From Defluviitaleaceae bacterium (GTDB lineage Bacteria; Bacillota; Clostridia; Lachnospirales; UBA5962), in NCBI GenBank assembly GCA_009779915.1, contig WRBA01000002.1, positions 94,240-158,239 on the forward strand: a stretch of DNA of 64,000 bases, written 5' to 3'. The notes beneath the pieces are model-generated. The model searched no databases. It saw nothing but the letters and a program-made list of their open reading frames with translations, and was not told where the DNA came from. Below are positions 15,030 through 22,956 of this stretch, piece by piece. The position numbers and the translations under genes were made by a program. Position 1 is the first letter of the stretch. Every line of letters begins with the position of its first letter.

Positions 15030-16859
15030 CTATGAAATCATGCCCTCTTCGGTAATACCCTCAGAGAATTGAGAATTATATAAATCAGCATAAAAGCCGC
15101 CGCACTCAAGGAGTTCATTATGATTGCCTTTTTCTATTATATCGCCGTCTTTCATTACAAGTATTACATCAGCATTTCGTATAGTGGACAATCTATGGGC
15201 GATTACAAAACTTGTGCGGTTTTGCATAATTTCTTTCATGGTTTTTTGTATTAAAATTTCCGTCCGTGTGTCTATTGAACTTGTGGCTTCATCTAAAATC
15301 AGTATCGTAGGGTTTTTTAAAATAACCCTGGCTATTGTAAAAAGCTGTTTCTGCCCCTGAGAAATATTCGACGCTTCCTCGTTTAAAACCATATTATAGC
15401 CCCCAGGAAGGGCGCGGATGAAATTGTGGCAATGAGCGGCTTTCGCCGCGGCAATAACCTCTTCATCGGTGGCATTTGGTGAACCATAGCGTATATTTTC
15501 CATAATAGTGGCATTATAAATCCATGTATCTTGCAGTACCATGCCGAAAATATCCCGCAAATCACCTCTGGTGAAATCCGTCGCGTCCACTCCGTCAATA
15601 AGTATTTTGCCGCCGTTAAGTTCATAAAACCGCATTAAAAGCTTTACAACGGTAGTTTTTCCAGCCCCGGTAGGTCCTACAATAGCAACTGTTTGCCCTG
15701 CACTAATCTCTGCCGAAAAGTCGTTTAATATAATCTTATCAGGATTGTAGCCAAAGCGGACATTTTGGAAAGATACATTGCCTTCGTAATGGTCTTTTTT
15801 AAAGGATTTTTCCACATCAGGGGAATCTTCCTCTTCTTCCAAAAACTCAAAAACCCGCTCAGCCGCCGCAATTGTTGCCTGCATTTGATTACTTGCAACT
15901 CCAAGCTCAGCAAGAGGCTGTGTAAAAGTTTGTATATATTGTATAAACGCCTGCACATCCCCAATAGTTACCGCACGCCGCACTACTAAATAGCCCCCTA
16001 AAATACATACGAGTACATAACCTAAATTGCCTACAAAATTGAAAATAGGCTCCACGATATTTGTCATAAAGTCAGCTTTCCACGCGGATTGGCGCAGTTT
16101 TTTATTAGCTTCTATAAACTTCTCTTCGGCTCGTATTTCACCGTTATAAGCCCTTACGATATCGTGCCCGCTATAGGTTTCTTCAACTATGCCGCTTAAA
16201 GTGCCCAAAGCTTCCTGCTGCTCACTAAAATATACATGAGACCTCTTTAAAACTGCCATCATAAGCCACATGGAAAGGGGAATAACAACTAAAGATGCGG
16301 CGGTTAAAACTATACTAATAGAAATCATCATAACTAAAACACCGATGATTGTTGTAACAGATGTGACCAATTGAGTCAAATTAGTGCTTAGGGTTTGGCT
16401 CATAGTATCCACATCATTAGTAATTCTTGAAAGCACCTCACCGTGGGAGCGGGTGTCGTAATAGTTTATAGGCAGCCTATGCATTTTTTCCGATATTTCC
16501 GTTCGAAGCTTATAAGTCACTTTTACAGAAAGCCTTGAGATAATAATTTCCTGCGCCAAATGGCAAAGTGCTGATATAATGTATAACCCAATCAGCCATC
16601 CTGTAATCCTCATCATATAGGGGAAATTAGTTAAAAGCCCTGTGCCAAGCCAATGAGCAACAACTCCATCTACAAGAGCTGTTGTTACCCGTCCCAAAAG
16701 CCTTGGGCCAATAACTGAAAACACAGTGGAAAACATTGCAAAAAGAAACACTACAATAAACGCTGCTTTATGAGGCGATAAGTATATTATAAGCTTTTTA
16801 ACAGTTTGCTTAGGGTCTTTTGCCTGTTTTGCTAAGCCTTCACCCATTTCAAAGTCCAT
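15030..16859 (-). CDS. ABC exporter half-transporter, subunit 2 (membrane + ATPase)
   Basis: An N-terminal six-helix membrane domain (about residues 25-330) is fused to an ATPase: Walker A VAIVGPTGAGKTTVVK, Q-loop LQDTWIYNATIMENIRYG, signature NISQGQKQL, Walker B LILDEATSSID and switch histidine FVIAHRLSTI. The signature has SQGQ rather than SGGQ, while the partner has SGGQ, which suits a heterodimer with one degenerate and one consensus site. The start MDFEMGEG at 16859 follows GAGGAGG and overlaps the end of the partner gene by 11 nt, indicating translational coupling. It resembles BmrD/LmrD-type multidrug exporters. Confidence 0.92.
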   Translation of the reverse strand: MDFEMGEGLAKQAKDPKQTVKKLIIYLSPHKAAFIVVFLFAMFSTVFSVIGPRLLGRVTTALVDGVVAHWLGTGLLTNFPYMMRITGWLIGLYIISALCHLAQEIIISRLSVKVTYKLRTEISEKMHRLPINYYDTRSHGEVLSRITNDVDTMSQTLSTNLTQLVTSVTTIIGVLVMMISISIVLTAASLVVIPLSMWLMMAVLKRSHVYFSEQQEALGTLSGIVEETYSGHDIVRAYNGEIRAEEKFIEANKKLRQSAWKADFMTNIVEPIFNFVGNLGYVLVCILGGYLVVRRAVTIGDVQAFIQYIQTFTQPLAELGVASNQMQATIAAAERVFEFLEEEEDSPDVEKSFKKDHYEGNVSFQNVRFGYNPDKIILNDFSAEISAGQTVAIVGPTGAGKTTVVKLLMRFYELNGGKILIDGVDATDFTRGDLRDIFGMVLQDTWIYNATIMENIRYGSPNATDEEVIAAAKAAHCHNFIRALPGGYNMVLNEEASNISQGQKQLFTIARVILKNPTILILDEATSSIDTRTEILIQKTMKEIMQNRTSFVIAHRLSTIRNADVILVMKDGDIIEKGNHNELLECGGFYADLYNSQFSEGITEEGMIS

Positions 16860-18597
16860 TATTAACCTCCTCGTCCGAAAGCTGGGAGGAAGCAATTTCT
16901 TTGTATACCTCACAGTTTTTAAGGAGTTCTGAATGAGTGCCTTGCCCGGCAATATTACCGTTATCCAAAACCACTATCTTATCAGCATCCATAATTGAAG
17001 AGATTCGCTGAGCGATTATGACTATTGTACAATCTTTCATTTTCTTCTTAAGTGCCTGGCGAAGGAGGGCATCAGTCTTTAAATCAAGTGCCGAGAAACT
17101 ATCATCAAACAAGTAAATTTGTGCCTTTTTAACCAAGGCTCTGGCAATAGAAAGTCTTTGACGCTGCCCGCCGGAGAAATTAGAGCCTCCTTGTGCTACA
17201 TTGGACTCGTAGCCATCTTCTTTTTCCTTGATAAAGTCCGCTGATTGTGCCGTTTCAGCGGCATCATAAAGAGTTTCATCTGCAGCATTTTTGTCAGCAT
17301 AAAGCAGATTGGAGCGGATGGTGCCGGTAAAAAGCACAGCTTTCTGAGAGATATAGCCGACTTTATTGTGCAAATCTTCCTTATGAATATCTCTGATATC
17401 TATACCATCAACAAGTACAGCCCCTCCTGTAACATCAAAAAAGCGCAGTATAAGCTTAAATACAGAAGTTTTCCCTGAGCCGGTGGAGCCGATGATTGCA
17501 GTAGTCTCTCCGGGCTTTGCGCTGAAACTAATGTCATTAAGTACATTGTCATCACTTTCCAGGGCATCAGGATAACGAAAACTTACATTCTTAAACTCAA
17601 TTTCACCCTTAAAATCATCAGGCAAGGGGAGAGGTTTGTTTTTATAAGGAACGCCTCCCTCGGCTTCTAAAACTTCTTTTATACGCTCGGCACTGACAAC
17701 AGCACGAGGCAATATAACAAGCATAATAGCAACCATTAAAAAAGCAAAAATAATCAGTAATCCATATTGCAAAAAGGCAAAGATATCCCCTATATCAATT
17801 TGAAAAGCGGACACCTGCCTTGCCCCAACCCAAACAATTAGGGCAGTTGTAATATTTAAAATCAACATTATAGTTGGCATTATAAATGAAAATGCCTGAT
17901 CAACAAATAAATTTGTATCGGCCAAATCTTTATTTGCCTTGTCGAAACGTTTTTTCTCAAAGCTTTGGGTGGAAAAAGCGCGCACAACTAAAATACCGCT
18001 TAAATTTTCACGGGAAACAAGGTTTAGCCTGTCTATTAAAACTTGTATCAGCTTATATTTTGGAAACGCCACAAAAAACAATATAACCATAGCACCTACC
18101 ATAGTAATAGTAGCAAGGGCAATTATCCAAGTCATAGAAGGGCTTCTCTCTAGGGCTCGTATAATACCGCCAATGCCTATAATAGGGGCGTAAATAAATT
18201 GGCGGATAGCCATAGTTAAAGCACTTTGTACCTGCATTATATCATTTGTGGTTCTTGTTATAAGAGATGAAGTTGAGAAGCGATTAACTTCGGCACTGGA
18301 GAAACGCAGGATTTTTTTAAACACGGCTTCACGTAAATCATTGGCAACACCTGTAGCTGTCCTTGCAGTGAAAAAGCCCGCTCCAAGGGCTGTAAAAACA
18401 CTAAGCAGTGTTATTAAAAGCATTATCAAACCATTTCGCCAAATAACGGAAATATGACCGGGCAGCACACCGTCATTTACAATATTAGCCATATAGCTGG
18501 GCAATATGAGTGCCAAAATAGCCTCTGTAAAAAGAAGCAGAGCCGCGCATAAAATCATACCGCTATAAGGTTTCATAAATTCAAAAATTTTTGACAT
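16849..18597 (-). CDS. ABC exporter half-transporter, subunit 1 (membrane + ATPase)
   Basis: The membrane domain spans residues 10-320; the ATPase has Walker A AIIGSTGSGKTSVFK, Q-loop ISQKAVLFTGTI, signature NFSGGQRQRLSIARAL and Walker B IYLFDDSFSALD. The residue after Walker B is Asp (DDSFS) instead of the catalytic Glu, so its own site is likely weak, as in known heterodimeric exporters. At 582 residues it has normal length. It is the first gene of the unit. Upstream lie a family-B structured element and a promoter with a MerR-like 19-nt spacer; the adjacent MerR gene is the likely activator. Confidence 0.92.
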   Translation of the reverse strand: MSKIFEFMKPYSGMILCAALLLFTEAILALILPSYMANIVNDGVLPGHISVIWRNGLIMLLITLLSVFTALGAGFFTARTATGVANDLREAVFKKILRFSSAEVNRFSTSSLITRTTNDIMQVQSALTMAIRQFIYAPIIGIGGIIRALERSPSMTWIIALATITMVGAMVILFFVAFPKYKLIQVLIDRLNLVSRENLSGILVVRAFSTQSFEKKRFDKANKDLADTNLFVDQAFSFIMPTIMLILNITTALIVWVGARQVSAFQIDIGDIFAFLQYGLLIIFAFLMVAIMLVILPRAVVSAERIKEVLEAEGGVPYKNKPLPLPDDFKGEIEFKNVSFRYPDALESDDNVLNDISFSAKPGETTAIIGSTGSGKTSVFKLILRFFDVTGGAVLVDGIDIRDIHKEDLHNKVGYISQKAVLFTGTIRSNLLYADKNAADETLYDAAETAQSADFIKEKEDGYESNVAQGGSNFSGGQRQRLSIARALVKKAQIYLFDDSFSALDLKTDALLRQALKKKMKDCTIVIIAQRISSIMDADKIVVLDNGNIAGQGTHSELLKNCEVYKEIASSQLSDEEVNNGL

Positions 18598-18619
18598 AGG
18601 AATATTTACTCAACTTTAC

Positions 18620-18740
18620 TTTAAAGTTTATGAACGCCCCGAAATTCGTACATTTCTTTGAGTGCATCGTAGATGCAAGAATGTAAGCAAAATGTACGAA
18701 TTCTCGAGGCTCGTTTAAGATCATTTTGGTCTTAAACGAC
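18620..18740 (-). repeat. Family B structured element, copy 2 (ABC exporter leader)
   Basis: The outer stem AATTCGTACATTT pairs with AAATGTACGAATT and encloses TGCATC-GTA-GATGCA. A second hairpin pairs CGTTTAAGA with TCTTAAACG. It is homologous to 2093-2188, which lacks the inner hairpin. It occupies most of the about 155-nt leader between the exporter promoter and the first gene. Confidence 0.75.
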
Positions 18741-18758
18741 CTTAGGATACAATCAATC

Positions 18759-18789
18759 ATTATACACTATTGCATAAGGCAAAAGTCAA
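18759..18789 (-). promoter_or_regulatory. Exporter-operon promoter with 19-nt spacer (MerR-type)
   Basis: On the minus strand: TTGACT, 19 nt, TATAAT. The over-long spacer is characteristic of MerR-activated promoters. A small dyad, TTGC-5-GCAA, lies in the spacer. Confidence 0.65.
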
Positions 18790-18812
18790 TAGGAAATATA
18801 ATTATAAATAAG

Positions 18813-19616
18813 CTACATCTTTTCTGTTTTATTTTGTACATACAAACCAAATGGGTCAGTGTTTAATTTGGTGAGGTAAATATCTAATGCCCCATAGATA
18901 AAAGTGCTTGCAGGTTTATCATTAAATTTTTCATCGAAACTATTATGGATTTTAGCAAGTTTAGATATTAAATTCATATCGCCTTTTACAAATGTTATGA
19001 GCAGTTCCCAATATGACTTGGCAAATAATTGACCTTTATCGCTCTCGGGCAGTATACCTTTTTTGTGAAGCCTTGTTCCCTCTATGTTTAAGCAGTTTAG
19101 GGTTTTTACTATTTTTGCAGCACTCTCTTTGTCGTATTGCCGCAAGTGGTCGAATAGTTCATCATCAAAATGTTTTATAGCCCAGTAATGCACATTTTTC
19201 ATTTGCAAATTTTCAATGATAGCTGCGTATTTCCTAAAATCTACTGACTGCATTTGCAGTACTTCCGCTTTAAGCATCTCTATGGTCTCTAAAGATTCAG
19301 CAAGCTGCTTCATTTTTTCGCGGATAGCTGTGGCTTGTTCCGTAAGTGCATCAGCAACATCATCCGGGGTTTCCAATGTTACAAAGTGGTTTTTTATATC
19401 GTCAAGAGAGAAGCCTAAATGTTTCATCGCTAATATTTGGTTTAACGCTACCATATCTTTATCGCTGTAAAGCCTATAACCGCTCTTGCTCTCTGACGAC
19501 GGCGGCAATAGTCCGGCCTTATCGTAATAATGAAGAGTACGGACTGTAACTCCCATCTTCTTAGCAAGTTCGCCTACAGTCATATAATTCTCAGGAATAG
19601 CCCTATATTTATCCAT
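18813..19616 (-). CDS. MerR-family regulator, TipA/Mta-like
   Basis: The N-terminal winged helix is typical: VGELAKKMGVTVRTLHYYD, GLLPPSSESKSGYRLY and MKHLGFSLDDIKNHF. It is followed by a dimer coiled coil (about residues 80-125) and a helical C-terminal domain of about 140 residues that resembles TipAS drug-recognition domains (AKSYWELLITFVKGD, then NDKPASTFIYGALDIYL). MDKYRAIP at 19616 has GAGGTG at good spacing. Its own promoter and that of the ABC exporter both have 19-nt spacers, so autoregulation and drug-induced activation of the exporter are inferred. The ABC-F gene beside it has its own control. Confidence 0.88.
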   Translation of the reverse strand: MDKYRAIPENYMTVGELAKKMGVTVRTLHYYDKAGLLPPSSESKSGYRLYSDKDMVALNQILAMKHLGFSLDDIKNHFVTLETPDDVADALTEQATAIREKMKQLAESLETIEMLKAEVLQMQSVDFRKYAAIIENLQMKNVHYWAIKHFDDELFDHLRQYDKESAAKIVKTLNCLNIEGTRLHKKGILPESDKGQLFAKSYWELLITFVKGDMNLISKLAKIHNSFDEKFNDKPASTFIYGALDIYLTKLNTDPFGLYVQNKTEKM

Positions 19617-19635
19617 ATCAACACCTCGCAGCAAC

Positions 19636-19666
19636 ATTATAAACCCTGACGCAAGGTTAGGGTCAA
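19636..19666 (-). promoter_or_regulatory. Autoregulated MerR promoter with operator dyad
   Basis: On the minus strand: TTGACC, 19 nt, TATAAT. The spacer region carries the dyad CCCTAACCTTGCGTCAGGG, in which CCCTNAC-5-GTNAGGG is symmetric. The dyad has the placement expected for MerR-type operators. Confidence 0.75.
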
Positions 19667-19680
19667 TATTTTTTTAAAAA

Positions 19681-21168
19681 TCACAAATAAACATTTCGCG
19701 TTGCAATTTTATTACAAAAAACGCTGTCATGTTCTACAAACAGTATTGTTGGCTGATATTCGGCAAGCAAATTTTCAATTTGCATACGAGATATTACATC
19801 GATATAATTTAGGGGTTCATCCCAAATAAGAATATGGGATTTTTCGCATAAACTCCTGGCAATAAGGACTTTTTTCTTTTGTCCTGCGCTAAAATCCTCC
19901 AATTTTTTATCAAACTGTACTCTTGAAAAGTCAAGCTTACGCAAAATAGCTTTAAAGAGAGTTTCGTCTAAGCCGTTTTCTCTGATAAATGCAGACAGAC
20001 CGCCTTTAAGATAAGACGTATCCTGGGAAATATATGAAATGGATAAACCGCTGCTTTTTTCAAAGTTTCCGGTATACTGCAAGCCCTCACCGCAGACTAA
20101 TTTAATAATACTCGACTTGCCTGATCCGTTTTTACCACATAATGATATGCGCTCACTTTTTTCGATGGTTAAGTTGATATTTTCGCAAACTATTTTGTCG
20201 CCATAAAATATAGATACGTCTTTAAGTGAAATAAGTCTATTATGATGATAGTCAAGCTGGGCTAATTTAAGGGATTCAGAGGATTCAATATTTTTAAGGA
20301 GTTTGGATTTTTCCTCGCTCGCGCTTTCGTAACGACCTTGTATTACTTTGCTGCGCTTCATCATTTTAGCTGATTTGGCTGCTTCATAAGGTCGCCTGCC
20401 TATGCTTTTTTCGATATTTTTTGGATTGAAGCCGATTTTTCGGCTCTCAGCTTTATCAGACCACATGGCCTTCTCTCTTGCGGTTTTTTCAAGGCGTTTA
20501 ATCTCTTTTTTTAACTTATCATTTTGGGCAAGCTGGGAGCTATCCTGCCTTTCCTTATTCAAAAGCCAGGATGAGAAATTACCCCGCTGTATTTCAATAT
20601 CAACTTTATTTATGGAAAGAATATGAGAGATACATCCGTCAAGAAAAGCCCGGTCATGAGAGACTAATATATAGCCCTTTTTACCCTTTAAATACTTGCT
20701 TACTATCTCTCTGCCCTGTGAATCGAGATGATTTGTAGGCTCATCAATTAAAAGAAAGCTGTTTTCTTTTAAAAATAGGGCAGCAAGCATAATTTTTGTC
20801 CGCTCTCCATTTGAAAGAGTGTAAAATGGGCGGTATAATACTTCACTTTCCACCTCAAGTAATGATAATTCCCGCTCCAGTTCCCATTTTTGGTAAGATG
20901 GATAAATATTTTTTACAATAGAGATTGTACTTAAGCTTTCATCGGATATTTCAAATGGGAAATATTCAAACTTACAAGGTATGCTTATTGTGCCTCCATA
21001 TGGGAATTTACCCATAAGCAAATTTAGGAAAGTTGTTTTGCCTCGCCCATTTCTTCCTGTAAATCCCAATTTCCAATCGGTATCTATTTGAAAACTTACA
21101 TTTTCAAAGATATTGTCATAACTGCCTTCGTAGGCAAATGTTAGGTTTGTTATATTAATCAATGCCAT
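19681..21168 (-). CDS. Lsa-type ABC-F ribosomal protection ATPase
   Basis: ABC-F proteins of the Lsa group bind the ribosomal E-site and dislodge lincosamides, streptogramin A and pleuromutilins. Two ATPase domains and no membrane segment are seen: Walker A FTGRNGRGKTTFLNLLMG and LCGKNGSGKSSIIKL, signatures LSNGERTK and FSAGQKKK, and Walker B LLIDEPTNHLD and LIWDEPLNYID. The N-terminus (NLTFAYEGSYDNIFENVSFQ) and the interdomain linker with SAKMMKRSK closely resemble Lsa proteins. The second Walker B has Leu-Asn for Thr-Asn-His. AAAGGG precedes the ATG. A uORF/terminator leader lies directly upstream. Drug resistance is inferred, not shown; a housekeeping ABC-F role is less likely. Confidence 0.9.
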   Translation of the reverse strand: MALINITNLTFAYEGSYDNIFENVSFQIDTDWKLGFTGRNGRGKTTFLNLLMGKFPYGGTISIPCKFEYFPFEISDESLSTISIVKNIYPSYQKWELERELSLLEVESEVLYRPFYTLSNGERTKIMLAALFLKENSFLLIDEPTNHLDSQGREIVSKYLKGKKGYILVSHDRAFLDGCISHILSINKVDIEIQRGNFSSWLLNKERQDSSQLAQNDKLKKEIKRLEKTAREKAMWSDKAESRKIGFNPKNIEKSIGRRPYEAAKSAKMMKRSKVIQGRYESASEEKSKLLKNIESSESLKLAQLDYHHNRLISLKDVSIFYGDKIVCENINLTIEKSERISLCGKNGSGKSSIIKLVCGEGLQYTGNFEKSSGLSISYISQDTSYLKGGLSAFIRENGLDETLFKAILRKLDFSRVQFDKKLEDFSAGQKKKVLIARSLCEKSHILIWDEPLNYIDVISRMQIENLLAEYQPTILFVEHDSVFCNKIATRNVYL

Positions 21169-21198
21169 AATGTGTCCCTTTGTCCCTTTCTAAAGCGC

Positions 21199-21234
21199 AA
21201 TAAAAAGCTGCAAGAAAGTTAATTCCCGCAGCTT
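21199..21234 (-). terminator. Conditional terminator in the lsa leader
   Basis: On the minus strand AAGCTGCGGGAA pairs with TTCTTGCAGCTT (12 bp, two G-U) and is followed by TTTATT, 31 nt before the lsa start. Its 3' arm overlaps the antiterminator segment GCAAGAAAGTTA at 21210-21221 (+ strand), so the two structures exclude each other. Confidence 0.8.
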
Positions 21235-21251
21235 CAAAATGCACATTAGCA

Positions 21252-21309
21252 GAAACGCGAATCGTTTCTACAGAAAGGTGCAACGAGATTTTGCAAAGCA
21301 AAATCGAGT
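21252..21309. repeat. Family C element, copy 1 (lsa leader)
   Basis: On the + strand: hairpin GAAACG-CGAAT-CGTTTC, then ACAGAAAGGTGCAACGAG, hairpin ATTTTGC-AAA-GCAAAAT, CGAGT. The same layout and bases recur at 62128-62197, and in inverted orientation at 37344-37396. Stem base changes between copies (T-A here, C-G there) keep pairing. Confidence 0.75.
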
Positions 21310-21337
21310 GGCTATGCAAAAAAAGCGCAAAAATTCG

Positions 21338-21404
21338 TAACTTTCTTGCTTGGACATAACAAAAAAACTTGTTTTTTGTACATCCTGCATTACTTAGCAA
21401 GAAA
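21338..21404 (-). promoter_or_regulatory. Attenuator switch segments of the lsa leader
   Basis: Segment 1 (21396-21404, at the end of the uORF, minus-strand TTTCTTGCT) can pair with segment 2 (21338-21350, AGCAAGAAAGTTA). Segment 2 can instead pair over 12 bp with segment 3 (21210-21221, TAACTTTCTTGC), which is needed for the terminator. A ribosome stalled on the uORF would cover segment 1 and free segment 2 to act as antiterminator. Confidence 0.75.
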
Positions 21405-21414
21405 TATTACGCAT
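21394..21414 (-). CDS. Leader peptide MRNISC of the lsa attenuator
   Basis: ATG CGT AAT ATT TCT TGC TAA encodes a six-residue peptide behind AAGGGGTG with a 5-nt gap. It lies about 225 nt upstream of the ABC-F start, and its last codons form pairing segment 1. Short leader peptides of this kind control several antibiotic-resistance ABC-F genes. Drug-induced stalling on this peptide is inferred from layout. Confidence 0.7.
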   Translation of the reverse strand: MRNISC

Positions 21415-21464
21415 TTTTTCACCCCTTGTTTATATTTATAATGTTTCATTACAAGTTAATTTTA

Positions 21465-22565
21465 TCAAAAATCACCCTCTTTGTCAATCCTATAGCTAAC
21501 GGTTTTAAGCCAATAACCATGTTTTCCCTCTTCTATATCTTTACAATCACAGCAGCTAAACTCAATAAGCCCTGATACATGGGCACTGTCTTTGCTGATT
21601 TTTGTATAAATATCAGGCATACCAAAAATAATCTGTGAGATGTTATCTTGGTTTTTATACCCAAGTATTAAATGGTTGAATTTCTTATATGCCGCCACTA
21701 TGAGATAATCATCTTTAAGATGTTTAAACTCGTCCGGAAGGTAATTAAGCTCATTAGGCGTTATACGTACCCATTGTAAATCTGAGTCCTGCTCTTTAAA
21801 AGGGCGTATCTTTGAACAGTTTACAAAAATATTTTGTAAATTTACCATCTCAGACTCACTAAGACCTACACTCTCAGCAGGGGTATCGGCTTCGGATAAA
21901 GCCTCTACTTTGTAGTTATCTTCCGTTATATTATCAATTTCACTTAGTTTTTCGTTAATTTTTTTAGCCATATCTTTAAAGGTTTTTTCAGCGGCACCTT
22001 CTTCGAGTGTCTCAAAAAACTCCGGTGGTGAAACGGCTTCCGGCGGGGGAGGGATTTCATCTTTTTCAAGGAAAAGGGTATTTGGCTCAGGGTCATTTTC
22101 AGGCAATTCATCTTTAATAGGTTCAGCATATGCAGTTTCCGGCAGCTTTTTACTGTGAATATGCAAATTATTCTTCCAAGCAACTTCTCTGTCCCTGTGA
22201 CCTACAATTGGTGCTTTTATAGCATTTCCATCTAAAATCATCATTCCGGCTACATTAAAAGCATTAAGCGCAATGCCGGAACCGTCTACATCATCAGCAC
22301 TGCATTCCCATTTAAGCTCCGCACTGCCTTTATCACTTACTATTATTCTTCCAATATCAATTGCCGCCCCCGATACATTGTCCGAAGATACTATATACGC
22401 GTTGCAAATTACCCCCGGCTTTAAATTCTGGACACTAAAACTTACCTTGCCGGATTCTCCTTTGGCTTCGAGGACACATTTTCCAAGAGCTTTTTTACCT
22501 TTCATTGTAAATTCGGTTGTGTTTTCACTTAATATTATTTGATATCTCTGATAATTTTGAGACAT
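21465..22565 (-). CDS. Hypothetical two-domain protein (C-terminal part DUF6128-like)
   Basis: I do not recognise a function. Residues 1-125 look like a beta-rich domain (KVSFSVQNLKPG, IDIGRIIVSDKGSAELKW, SGIALNAFNVAG). Residues 130-240 are acidic, Pro/Glu-rich and probably unstructured. The last 115 residues (IRPFKEQDSDLQWVRITPNE, LNYLPDEFKHL, NHLILGYKN, IIFGMPDIYT, HGYWLKTVSY) resemble a clostridial C-terminal domain of unknown function, DUF6128 in my recollection. No signal peptide or membrane helix is seen. ATG at 22565 follows AGGGAGG. It is upstream of the lsa leader but separated from it by promoter-like sequence and stands alone. Confidence 0.6.
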   Translation of the reverse strand: MSQNYQRYQIILSENTTEFTMKGKKALGKCVLEAKGESGKVSFSVQNLKPGVICNAYIVSSDNVSGAAIDIGRIIVSDKGSAELKWECSADDVDGSGIALNAFNVAGMMILDGNAIKAPIVGHRDREVAWKNNLHIHSKKLPETAYAEPIKDELPENDPEPNTLFLEKDEIPPPPEAVSPPEFFETLEEGAAEKTFKDMAKKINEKLSEIDNITEDNYKVEALSEADTPAESVGLSESEMVNLQNIFVNCSKIRPFKEQDSDLQWVRITPNELNYLPDEFKHLKDDYLIVAAYKKFNHLILGYKNQDNISQIIFGMPDIYTKISKDSAHVSGLIEFSCCDCKDIEEGKHGYWLKTVSYRIDKEGDF

Positions 22566-22689
22566 ATTTACATCCTCCCTAATAGAAAACAGAATCTATT
22601 AAGGTATATTCACATACGTAAGAGAATATAACCAAGGCTCTTAGAGCTTGTTTAGTATCTCACTTTCTTGTGCGCTTTTTCAGGTTTAT

Positions 22690-22741
22690 CGACTATAAAA
22701 CAAAGTTTCAATGGGCAGCAAACGCCGCCGCCGTATAGTCG
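22690..22741. repeat. Hairpin in the 390-nt gap before ygiQ
   Basis: CGACTATA and TATAGTCG (8 bp) enclose a 36-nt loop containing a GCCGCCGCCG run. The gap 22566-22956 holds this hairpin, the promoter at 22778 and the G+C hairpin at 22896; no gene is visible in it. Confidence 0.45.
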
Positions 22742-22777
22742 GAGATATTGCAAGGAGAAAAGGATTGTGATATACTA

Positions 22778-22806
22778 TTGATTATTGATGGTTAGCTGTA
22801 TATTAT
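22778..22806 (+). promoter_or_regulatory. Sigma-A-like promoter for ygiQ
   Basis: TTGATT, 17 nt, TATTAT. It would give a leader of about 140 nt. Confidence 0.5.
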
Positions 22807-22895
22807 AGATAGATACCACATAACTATTTGTGCAGAAAAGCAGTGAATGCTTTTGAAAAAACAATTTTTGCAAGAGTTATTTGTTTATAATCTTT

Positions 22896-22916
22896 GCCCC
22901 GCCCTTTGGGCGGGGC
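22896..22916. repeat. G+C-rich hairpin in the ygiQ leader
   Basis: GCCCCGCCC-TTT-GGGCGGGGC, a perfect 9-bp stem with a 3-nt loop. It lies 41 nt before the start codon with no T-tract on either side, so it is unlikely to be a simple terminator. Confidence 0.6.
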
Positions 22917-22956
22917 AGTTATCCTAATAACCTAAGATAAATTAAAGGAGATCACC

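Noticed and set aside
21155..21400. 81-residue frame upstream of and overlapping the lsa start
   Set aside because: It runs through the attenuator hairpins and the family-C element, starts at a TTG without its own ribosome site and overlaps the lsa start. The leader structure explains the region better.
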